DNA of 64,000 nucleotides from a bacterium. GTDB lineage: Bacteria > Verrucomicrobiota > Verrucomicrobiia > Verrucomicrobiales > Akkermansiaceae. How positions within the stretch are numbered: position 1 is the stretch's first letter; each line of letters opens with the position of its first letter. The notes beneath the pieces are model-generated. The model searched no databases. It was not told where the DNA came from and was given only the letters and a program-made list of their open reading frames with translations. Position numbers and translations under genes: made by a program. This document shows positions 9,894 to 17,039 of the stretch, piece after piece. The stretch lies in contig JAAEZT010000004.1 in the NCBI GenBank assembly GCA_018222765.1, positions 1 to 64,000 of the forward strand, read 5' to 3'.

Positions 9894-10354
9894 AGGTGTG
9901 GCGTTGGCCCCTAGAATAGGCTTTGATCACCCATTCGGCAAGGCCTCGAATCAAACTTAAGCTGATCCAAGCTTCACCGCGCTCGATGCCAACCGAGGTT
10001 CTGGGCCCAGAGTTGAGAGGTGTGAATGAAAATCTCTGGAGAAAATCACCGTGAGGTGTGATCATCGCCTGCAGTATTTCCGTGCCAGTGGGGAAGGGGT
10101 CCTCAGGGGCCTCGTATTGATCGCCACTCTCACGGGCGTCTCCTTCGAATGGTTCATCTCCCGGAGAAATCTGTTGGCCGCCCCGGAGGGACGATTTTAC
10201 CTTACGATGCGGCCTTCAGGCTTGAAGAAGTCAGCGAACCCCAGTCAAATCCCTTCATTGAACGGGGTTTGCCCTCTGTATCCTTTCCTGCCCAGCCTAG
10301 TGGGCATCAAGGAAATATGGTTCGGAAAGGCAACTCCCCGGCAATCCTACGACT
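9894..10354. other. 461-base gap upstream of kinase and OCD-family genes
   Basis: This divergent spacer contains only short unconvincing reading frames on both strands. A direct repeat GAGGTGTGA occurs twice (10017-10025 and 10053-10061), 36 bases apart, within the region that should hold the kinase promoter. I see no tRNA, riboswitch, terminator or clear gene remnant. No Shine-Dalgarno sequence precedes the ATG at 10355. Confidence 0.4.
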
Positions 10355-11296
10355 ATGAAAATCATCTCAGCCGAAGAAGTCCACGCCGCCCTCAGTTATC
10401 CCGCCCTTGTTGATGCTCTCGAGGAGGCATATGCGGGCAAATTCAGCATGCCACCGAGGCAGGTCTTTCTGCTCGATCCGGAAGGCGGGAAGAACGATGC
10501 CTTCGCCGTGCTGCCTTCTTGGAGCGACGAGTTCATCGGCGTGAAATCCTTCACCTATTTTCCTGAGGCGACGGAGCCATATAAATCGCTTTATTCGAAG
10601 ATCATGCTCTTTGACCGGGAGCATGGAGAGCCACTCGCTTTGGTCGATGGCACGACCGTGACTTTCTGGCGGACGGCTGGCATTTCCGGACTGGCGACAC
10701 GTCTGCTCGCCCGGGAGGATGCCAGTTCTCTCCTCGTGTTGGGCACTGGAAATCTCTCCTCCTACATGATTCTCGCAAATGCCAGCGTGCGGCCCTTGAC
10801 GAAAGTCATGGTTTGGGGACGCAATCCGGAGAAGGCAGCAGCTGTGATTGCGCAAGTTTCGGGGCAGCTTCCGGATATCGAATTCTCCGTGGTCGAGGAT
10901 CGTGAAGAGGCTTGTGGGGAAGCTGACATTGTTGTCGCTGCGACGGGATCGCATGAGCCGGTTGTTCTCGGTGACTGGATCAAGCCGGGCACCCACACTG
11001 ATTTTATTGGAAACCATCACGCGACCAAGCGTGAGTGCGACACCGCCTTGATCACGAAATCAAAGGTCTATGCCGACAGTTACGTCAACGCGATGAAGGA
11101 GGCTGGCGAGATTCTGGTTCCAATCGAGGAGGGTGTCTTCACGAAGGACGACATCGTCGCTGAGCTCACGGAAATGTGTGCCGGGACGGCCACCTTGAGG
11201 GAGAGTGACGACGAGATCACTCTGTTCAAATCCGTTGGAATGGCGATGAGCGACCTTGTAGGCGCGGGGCTCGCCTACAAGACCTCATTGAAGTAA
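10355..11296 (+). CDS. Ornithine cyclodeaminase / mu-crystallin family protein
   Basis: NAD(P)-dependent enzyme of the OCD/mu-crystallin family (313 residues, normal length). Members act as ornithine cyclodeaminase, alanine dehydrogenase or delta1-pyrroline-2-carboxylate reductase. The Rossmann segment begins near LLVLGTGNLSSYM (about 128-140), and the region TVTFWRTAGISGLATRLLA matches the family's substrate and nucleotide face. The next gene, a DapA-family lyase, is convergent and only four bases away. Hydroxyproline catabolism uses enzymes from exactly these two families, so a pyrroline-2-carboxylate reductase role is a reasonable but unproven alternative to ornithine cyclodeaminase. Confidence 0.88.
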   Translation: MKIISAEEVHAALSYPALVDALEEAYAGKFSMPPRQVFLLDPEGGKNDAFAVLPSWSDEFIGVKSFTYFPEATEPYKSLYSKIMLFDREHGEPLALVDGTTVTFWRTAGISGLATRLLAREDASSLLVLGTGNLSSYMILANASVRPLTKVMVWGRNPEKAAAVIAQVSGQLPDIEFSVVEDREEACGEADIVVAATGSHEPVVLGDWIKPGTHTDFIGNHHATKRECDTALITKSKVYADSYVNAMKEAGEILVPIEEGVFTKDDIVAELTEMCAGTATLRESDDEITLFKSVGMAMSDLVGAGLAYKTSLK

Positions 11297-11300
11297 TTAT

Positions 11301-12200
11301 CTAGGAAGGCCGCGTCGCTGCGGAGTCCCGGATGATCTTGAGTGCTTCCTCGCGCTGCGCACCCACCAGCGGCATGCGCGGGGCGCGGACGGTCTCGGTT
11401 CCGTAGCCCATTTCGGCACAGGCGAGTTTGATATACTGGACGAGTTTTGGGTGTGAGTCGAAGTGCAGCATGGGCATGTACCAGCGGTAGATATCGAGTC
11501 CGCGTTTCCAATCGCCGGCTTCAGCCGCGTCCCACATCAGTCGGTTCTCGCGCGGGAAGGCGTCGACCAGTCCGGATATCCAGCCGACACAGCCGAGCAT
11601 GATGCTCTCCAGTGCGACGTCATCGAGTCCGGAGAAGATGAGGTAGCGGTCACCGAGTTTGTTAAATAGGTCGGTAATGCGTCGCGTGTCTCCAGCGGCC
11701 TCCTTGATGCAAACGATGGTCTCGACATCAGCGAGGTCCTCGAACATCTCGGGAGTGATATCGACACGATAGACCGGTGGGTTGTTGTAGCACATGATCG
11801 GGAGATCGGTTGCGGCGGCTACGGTGCGAAAGTGGTTTACGGTCTCGCGGCGGTCTGAATTGTAGACCATCCCCGGCATGAGCATAAATCCATCGACTCC
11901 TGCCCCTGCGGCAGCCTTTGCCGTTTCGCAGGCGCCAGCCGTGGTAAACTCGGCGATGCCATTGAGAAGGGGAACACTGTCGCCGCAGACCTCTTTGGTC
12001 GCCTTTAATACTTTCACCTTCTCGTCAAGCGAGAGCGAGCAGTTCTCACCAATGGTGCCGAGCATGATCAGGCCGTGGATTCCTTCTTCGAGTATTGCTT
12101 CGACATGTTTCTGGGTCGATTTCAGGTCGAGGCTGAAATCATCGTGGAACTGGGTGGGGACGGCCGGATAGACACCGTGCCAATCAACTTTTAAAGACAT
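11301..12200 (-). CDS. DapA/NAL family class I lyase (dihydrodipicolinate-synthase-like)
   Basis: A TIM-barrel Schiff-base enzyme of 299 residues from the DHDPS/N-acetylneuraminate lyase family. The lysine that binds the keto-acid is K166 in CIKEAAGD, the catalytic tyrosine is Y138 in CYNNPP, and the GTIGE loop (about 48-52) corresponds to the GTTGE loop of DHDPS. The arginine that follows the tyrosine in true DHDPS is missing (the sequence is YNNPPVYR), so a lysine-biosynthetic DapA is unlikely. Candidates are 1-pyrroline-4-hydroxy-2-carboxylate deaminase, a sugar-acid dehydratase or aldolase, or sialic acid lyase. Proximity to the OCD-family gene favours hydroxyproline use; the SASA esterases nearby leave sialic acid open. 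Confidence 0.9.
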   Translation of the reverse strand: MSLKVDWHGVYPAVPTQFHDDFSLDLKSTQKHVEAILEEGIHGLIMLGTIGENCSLSLDEKVKVLKATKEVCGDSVPLLNGIAEFTTAGACETAKAAAGAGVDGFMLMPGMVYNSDRRETVNHFRTVAAATDLPIMCYNNPPVYRVDITPEMFEDLADVETIVCIKEAAGDTRRITDLFNKLGDRYLIFSGLDDVALESIMLGCVGWISGLVDAFPRENRLMWDAAEAGDWKRGLDIYRWYMPMLHFDSHPKLVQYIKLACAEMGYGTETVRAPRMPLVGAQREEALKIIRDSAATRPS

Positions 12201-12494
12201 GGCGGGACTCTGCGGACTCTGATGACGAAATGCAATCCATAGGTGCCCTCAGCGGTGCACTTTCGGGATTTCCGGGGATCGGAATGTCGGATGATCTTTT
12301 TCTCCCCATGCGGATTTTAAACTGTTCTTCTTTCCGGGATGAATTTCCGGTCTTTTCGACTCCTGCTGATCCTGCGTCTTGTGACTTCACATATTTCCTC
12401 GGCGAAGCTGCGAACTGCAAATCTGGCTCAGTAACGGCGGGAAACCGATGGGCGCTCTCTTTGTCTACGTCTCGAAAAAGTGACCCAAGAGCCG
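12201..12494. other. Intergenic spacer of 294 bases, no feature seen
   Basis: This gap lies upstream of the DapA-family gene and downstream of the beta-propeller gene. Open frames cross it on both strands, but they run into the neighbouring gene in the wrong frame, lack a ribosome site and resemble nothing I know. No hairpin with a T-tract is visible. Confidence 0.35.
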
Positions 12495-13985
12495 CTACTT
12501 CGGAATTCGATTCAAGGTGTAGAAGGCGTCCGGATGATCGAGAGCTTGGCCGCGGGCTGATTGGATCCCTTTCGTTCTCAATTCATGCACGTAGAGTGGG
12601 CGTAGCTCCTTCACCTGAAACCGGACCTGCAAACCATCATCGGAAACTTCGATCCCACTGAGTTCGTGGGGTCTTGTTTGGATTTCGTCCCCGCCATACT
12701 TGTTTGAGTATTGGTAGGTGTAACTGCTGATCTCGAGCGCTCCCGCCCTGGTGATTGAGTCAGGATCGATGGGCTCGGTGAAGCGCAATTCAAATCCGTC
12801 CGGCTTCGCCCGCATTTCCTGAATGGCAAAGGGCGGCACTTTTGAAGGTACGACCCGGTGAAGTCCATAGGAGCGGTTTCCCAAGGAAGACCAACCTCGA
12901 TTCGTCATCCCGACGAAGAGCGATCCGTCCGGAGCAAAGCTCAGCCGAATGACGGCAGCTGGAAAGTCTTTGAGAAAGGGGAAACAAGCGCCTTGATACT
13001 CGCCATCGACTTTCTCGAGGAAGACCCGGTTCACCGAGGAGTTCGTGAATTCTCCAACGAGCAGCTGTCCATCGAAGGGGCCGAATTTTCCATTCTGGTC
13101 GATCACTTGAATGTCCGTCGCACTGCGGCCCATCTTGTTATAGGGGAGCCAAACCGCAGGCGGCACGAATTCCGGGCAACTTTGGAGGGCTTTCGGATAC
13201 GGCTGATTCGGTTTTGGAATTGCGCTCATTTGGAAGGGTAAGTCGGGCGACTTGAGGGTCCCCAACGACTCCTGGTTGCCATAAAAGACGCCGGGTCGCA
13301 GATGGTAGATTGGAGTGGTGGGGATCCACGTTCCCTGTTGATCTGAGAAGAACATGTCGCCTTCGCGATTCGCGCCCAAGCCGCTGGGCGACCGCATTCC
13401 GAATGACTTGGGCGTAAATTGTCCGTCTTCGCCGATGACTCCACCCCAACCACGCCAACCGATCGAGTTGTTTGCCAGCGGACCCATTCCAAGATTCAGG
13501 CTCACCCAAAGATTGCCCTCTCCGTCGCGCTCCGGACCATAGGTGTAGGCGTGATAATTTCCCGAGACATTCCAGCCATCGCACTCGGTGAGATAAGCGT
13601 CTGCGATTCCGTCTCCGTCGTTATCCTGAAGTCGCGTAATCTCCGCCCGCTGGGAGACCAGCAAATCCTTTCCGTCTAAAGTCAGTCCGAGCGGTTCATG
13701 TAATCCGGAAGCAAATAAGCGGTAGCTGATCTTGTCCCGGTCTTCGGAGAGTGGGTTGTCGATCATCCAGACCTCTCCTTTTCGAATCGCCACGGCGAGG
13801 GTGTCTCCGATCCATTCCATCCCGCTAACCTCCATGGGGATTCCGTCCCCCGGCTTCCATTCCTTTGATCGCGAATCAGTGGGCGAGCTGGCCGAGATCA
13901 ACTCTACGATGCGATAGGGAGGAGTTTCCTCCCCATTCGCTGATGAAAAAATGGCGATGGTTAATAACAGGTGTTTCACTTCCAT
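12495..13985 (-). CDS. Secreted beta-propeller protein, sugar dehydrogenase-like
   Basis: A secreted protein of 496 residues related to the glucose/sorbosone dehydrogenase-type beta-propellers found in PVC bacteria. A short signal peptide (about 1-18) is followed by repeated propeller motifs such as LGLTLDGKDLLVSQ, NDGDGIADAYL and APDGSLFVGMTNRGW. A CxxCH heme motif is absent from this protein, but its start overlaps by ten bases the stop of the pentaheme cytochrome gene, which could take its electrons. The C-terminal 110 residues form an Ig-like or FN3-like beta region (QEMRAKPDGFELRF). Whether it binds PQQ or oxidises sugar is inference. It is the last gene of a three-gene unit. Confidence 0.8.
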   Translation of the reverse strand: MEVKHLLLTIAIFSSANGEETPPYRIVELISASSPTDSRSKEWKPGDGIPMEVSGMEWIGDTLAVAIRKGEVWMIDNPLSEDRDKISYRLFASGLHEPLGLTLDGKDLLVSQRAEITRLQDNDGDGIADAYLTECDGWNVSGNYHAYTYGPERDGEGNLWVSLNLGMGPLANNSIGWRGWGGVIGEDGQFTPKSFGMRSPSGLGANREGDMFFSDQQGTWIPTTPIYHLRPGVFYGNQESLGTLKSPDLPFQMSAIPKPNQPYPKALQSCPEFVPPAVWLPYNKMGRSATDIQVIDQNGKFGPFDGQLLVGEFTNSSVNRVFLEKVDGEYQGACFPFLKDFPAAVIRLSFAPDGSLFVGMTNRGWSSLGNRSYGLHRVVPSKVPPFAIQEMRAKPDGFELRFTEPIDPDSITRAGALEISSYTYQYSNKYGGDEIQTRPHELSGIEVSDDGLQVRFQVKELRPLYVHELRTKGIQSARGQALDHPDAFYTLNRIPK

Positions 13986-16042
13986 GAGTAAAGAAAGGTG
14001 AGGGTGTTTTTCTTAGCGTTTTTTGCGACCTCGACTCCTTTGGGATGTGTCACGACTGGAGCGGTGCCTTCAGTCCAGGAAATCATGCGAGACAATTTCC
14101 CGTCGCTTACCGAAAAGTGTTCCTCGAGTTTTCTTCCTCCCGATTGAATCTGGAAAATGGGATTGCCCGAGGCGTCGAGTCGATAGCCACGAAAGCGTCC
14201 TTTGATCTCTGGTTTTGGAAACTCAAAGATCTCTTTGCCCAGTGGTTCCTCAAAGGGTGCGGCCCGTGTGAACCAGGTGTTGTAGGCGTCAAAGAAGCGT
14301 CCTTTCCAAACTAGCGAAGGATGGGCATTCAGTCCGTCGTAGGCGATGTGGATCTGGTCGGGGAAGCCCACGAGGATGGTCTTGGATCCTGCCTTCTTAA
14401 AAAACGTTCGCTGAATGATCGGGCGATCTTTCGGAACCAATTCGAATTTTCCTCCGCTGCGATCGGGAAACCCCGTGGGATGCCCTTTTCCATCTTTGAT
14501 GAATTCCCAAATGGCTGCGATTTGGCGCTCGGTATTTCCGTCGAGGATGTCGGGGATCGACGAGTGTCCTTCTGGCCAGAGGGAAGGCATGAGGGTGCCG
14601 GGTCGATAGGTGGCGGGGTCGAGAAGGTAGGAACGAAACCACTCGGGCTGAAGGCGTCGGTTGAGTGAACTGATGTCGAGAGCGGGGATCCCCAGTGATT
14701 TTTTGTCACCCCAATGATGGCAGGTGATGCAGTTGACACCGCCTTGGGTGCCGAGGAGTTTTCGGCCTTCTTCGAGATCTTTGGGGTTCGACAGAATCGG
14801 TTTCGCCCCGGTGATGGAATCGAGTTGGCCCAACCACGTCGTGAGAGTTTCCGCATGAGCCGGATAAGCGGGCATGCGGGTTTTCAGGTAAGGACGGACA
14901 AGATGGTCCGGTTGTCCCGAGAGCACACCTTTCAGCCAGTCGTGCTGAAGCTTGTGGCCAATCCCGGTCAGCGGAGGCGGAATGCGGCCGGAGTCACCGA
15001 GGCTTTTATCGCCGATAAAGAAGGCATTGCTCTCTGGAGTTGGTCCGCCGATGCCATTGCGACTATGGCAGGCATAACAATTCATAGCCGCGAAAGTCAG
15101 GTGTCCTTTTTGGGAACTCTGACCCTTGGGTTTTTGGTTACTGAGATAGGCGATGAGGGAAGCTCGTTGCTTTTCGGAGAGCTGGTAGTGGGGGTGATTT
15201 TTGGTAGGGTGAATTGAAATGCAGGACCCTTTACCGAGTTGGGATAATTGGGTGATGGAGGAGAGTTCTTTTTTTTGAATGCCGGAAAAGTCGTGGCAGG
15301 AAGCGCAGTTCATTTTTGTAACGAGCGCCCTTCCTTGTTCGACCATTTCCTTTTCCGGCTGCGGCCAGGCTTTGAGATCGGGGGCTTGTCGGGGATCGCT
15401 CGATTGGTAGCCGAGCAAGTGGGCCGCAATGTCGATGGCTTCCTGCTTGTCGAGCGCCAGATGAGGCATGCGACCATCGGGTCGATATTTTGAGGGGTTG
15501 GAGAGGAAATACTCCAGCGAGACGAGATCAGTCTTCTCATTGAGATTTGGAAGGGCGACTGCGAGCTTCGACTCCAGTTTTTTTTCAGGGGCGTGGCACG
15601 CCACACAACCTTTCTCGTGATACAAAGCGCTGCCTCGTTCGGCGTTCGCGTGACGGGATTTTTTAAAGTTGAGTTCCTTCCCAAGCGTGCCGAGGTAAGC
15701 CGTGATGGCATTGATCTCCAAGGGAGCGAGACCATGCATCATGTGGGGCATGGTCGATCCTTCGCGACCGGCGTTGGGATCTTTGAGGAACTTGACGACC
15801 CAGTCACGGTCAACGCGGCTGGAGAGGTTTTCGAGGGAAGGTCCTTTCCGGGGAATGGCCACCTGGGAGTTGCCGTGGCAATTGGCGCAGCCGAGTTCGG
15901 AATAGAGAAGGGCCCCTCCTTCAGCGGAGGGAGTCTGCGAGTGGAAGCGTTCGTAGCCCACGACATGGGGCTCGGCTTGAGCAGGCAGCCAGAGCAAGAG
16001 TAGAAATGTCGGGAGGTGAACCTTCATGACTTTTTGAGACAT
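13976..16042 (-). CDS. Secreted pentaheme c-type cytochrome
   Basis: A 688-residue secreted multiheme protein. After a signal peptide (about 1-23) come five CxxCH heme motifs: C52-ANC-H56, C146-VAC-H150, C246-ASC-H250, C322-YAC-H326 and C438-ITC-H442. These lie in successive cytochrome c-like domains. The remaining 200 residues are a heme-free beta-rich domain with an aromatic-rich region (FFDAYNTWFTRAAPF). Domains of this type occur beside dehydrogenase propellers in Verrucomicrobiota. The start overlaps the isomerase-like gene by 19 bases and the end overlaps the propeller gene by ten, so the three are one transcript. A periplasmic electron carrier for the propeller partner is the likely role. 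Confidence 0.88.
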   Translation of the reverse strand: MSQKVMKVHLPTFLLLLWLPAQAEPHVVGYERFHSQTPSAEGGALLYSELGCANCHGNSQVAIPRKGPSLENLSSRVDRDWVVKFLKDPNAGREGSTMPHMMHGLAPLEINAITAYLGTLGKELNFKKSRHANAERGSALYHEKGCVACHAPEKKLESKLAVALPNLNEKTDLVSLEYFLSNPSKYRPDGRMPHLALDKQEAIDIAAHLLGYQSSDPRQAPDLKAWPQPEKEMVEQGRALVTKMNCASCHDFSGIQKKELSSITQLSQLGKGSCISIHPTKNHPHYQLSEKQRASLIAYLSNQKPKGQSSQKGHLTFAAMNCYACHSRNGIGGPTPESNAFFIGDKSLGDSGRIPPPLTGIGHKLQHDWLKGVLSGQPDHLVRPYLKTRMPAYPAHAETLTTWLGQLDSITGAKPILSNPKDLEEGRKLLGTQGGVNCITCHHWGDKKSLGIPALDISSLNRRLQPEWFRSYLLDPATYRPGTLMPSLWPEGHSSIPDILDGNTERQIAAIWEFIKDGKGHPTGFPDRSGGKFELVPKDRPIIQRTFFKKAGSKTILVGFPDQIHIAYDGLNAHPSLVWKGRFFDAYNTWFTRAAPFEEPLGKEIFEFPKPEIKGRFRGYRLDASGNPIFQIQSGGRKLEEHFSVSDGKLSRMISWTEGTAPVVTHPKGVEVAKNAKKNTLTFLYSWK

Positions 16043-16935
16043 TCGGTGAGATAGGCTCTCGAGGTGTTGATAGCCTTGGTGATTTCGGCAGCTGAACCAA
16101 GCATTGGAATTCCCCTGGGAACGGGATGGCCGAAGATCTCAGCGAGTCCGGAGAATTTGATGTCACGGAGCGCTCGCAAGATCGGGACATAGTCGAGAGT
16201 GCCAAATCCGGGGAGCTGCTTGAGTTGTTCTTGCTCGGACATTTTCTTTTTTGAGGAGGGATGATGTTCCTGAAAATAGATGAAGGGAATTTGCCCGTTG
16301 CCACCTTCTTTGATGAGGGCGGGGATGTCGCCGATGGCGTTGTAGAGATGATGGGGTGCAAAGGCGACGCCGACGTTTTTGGAGGGATTCAATTCATAGA
16401 AGTATCGAATCGAATCTGGCGAGGAGAGCATCGAATTCTTATGGTTTTCGATGGCCATGGTGACGCCCAATTCCTCGGCGAGTTCGTAGTGTGGTTTCAA
16501 TTTTTCAAAGAAGGCCTTCACCTGTCTCTTCGCTTCCATTCCGACGGGGTCTTTCGGTCCCATCCCTCCGGATCCGCAGACGGTCATCCTTCCTCCGTTC
16601 TTCCTGGCCCATCGCATCTCATCGTCCTGCCTGAATGGCCCGAGCGGATAGCAAGTCGAAATAGACATCTTGGTTTGATGTTTCTTGAGGAGTTTCTGGA
16701 AGGCCTCGTCACCGATCTTACTAATCTGCTCGCGATGTGTGGCATGCACTTTTCTCCAAATGTCAATGGACGCGCTTCCAGACTTTCCTACCTCTTTCAG
16801 GACTACTTCAAGCGGCATGTTGCCATACATCGCAGACGACAGGACGTAGCTGGGAGCCCACTCTTTGTCCGCACCCTGAGCTGAGCTGGCGAGAGCCGCT
16901 CCGCCGACGATTTTTGAAAAGCCCCTCCGATTCAT
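16024..16935 (-). CDS. Sugar phosphate isomerase/epimerase-like TIM barrel, Tat-exported
   Basis: A 303-residue protein of the xylose isomerase-like TIM barrel family. The N-terminus MNRRGFSKIVGG has the twin-arginine pattern and a hydrophobic tail to about residue 20, so it is probably exported. Family-like blocks include MTVCGSGGMG, GVTMAIENHKNS with the glutamate expected to bind metal, VGVAFAPHHLYNA and the late GLAEIFGHP. It opens an operon with a 19-base overlap into the pentaheme cytochrome and then the propeller protein. Together they may convert and oxidise a sugar outside the cytoplasm. PVC genomes contain many exported members with unknown substrate. Confidence 0.85.
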   Translation of the reverse strand: MNRRGFSKIVGGAALASSAQGADKEWAPSYVLSSAMYGNMPLEVVLKEVGKSGSASIDIWRKVHATHREQISKIGDEAFQKLLKKHQTKMSISTCYPLGPFRQDDEMRWARKNGGRMTVCGSGGMGPKDPVGMEAKRQVKAFFEKLKPHYELAEELGVTMAIENHKNSMLSSPDSIRYFYELNPSKNVGVAFAPHHLYNAIGDIPALIKEGGNGQIPFIYFQEHHPSSKKKMSEQEQLKQLPGFGTLDYVPILRALRDIKFSGLAEIFGHPVPRGIPMLGSAAEITKAINTSRAYLTECLKKS

Positions 16936-17017
16936 TTCGGAAGAATAGTGAGCTGGTTAGAGGTGGCGAGGATTTCTTTGTCAGTCAAATCAAGGGAGGT
17001 GTTGACCTAGGGAGGAG

Positions 17018-17039
17018 GATGGCAAGAGTAGCGCTATGA
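17018..17039 (+). other. Possible six-codon leader ORF overlapping the SASA gene start
   Basis: A purine-rich GGGAGGAGG ends directly before an ATG that would encode MARVAL and stop at TGA, sharing ATGA with the ATG at 17036. The Shine-Dalgarno sequence is too close to the leader ATG and rather far (18 bases) from the main ATG, so translational coupling through this mini-ORF is possible but weakly supported. Confidence 0.25.

Noticed and set aside
10051-10413. Rightward frame of 120 codons upstream of the OCD-family gene
   Set aside because: It overlaps the true gene in a different frame, has no conserved look, and another overlapping frame in the same zone looks equally good.
12230-12661. 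Rightward 143-codon frame starting in the spacer after the DapA-family gene
   Set aside because: It runs deep into the propeller gene on the opposite strand, has no ribosome site and shows no recognisable protein features.
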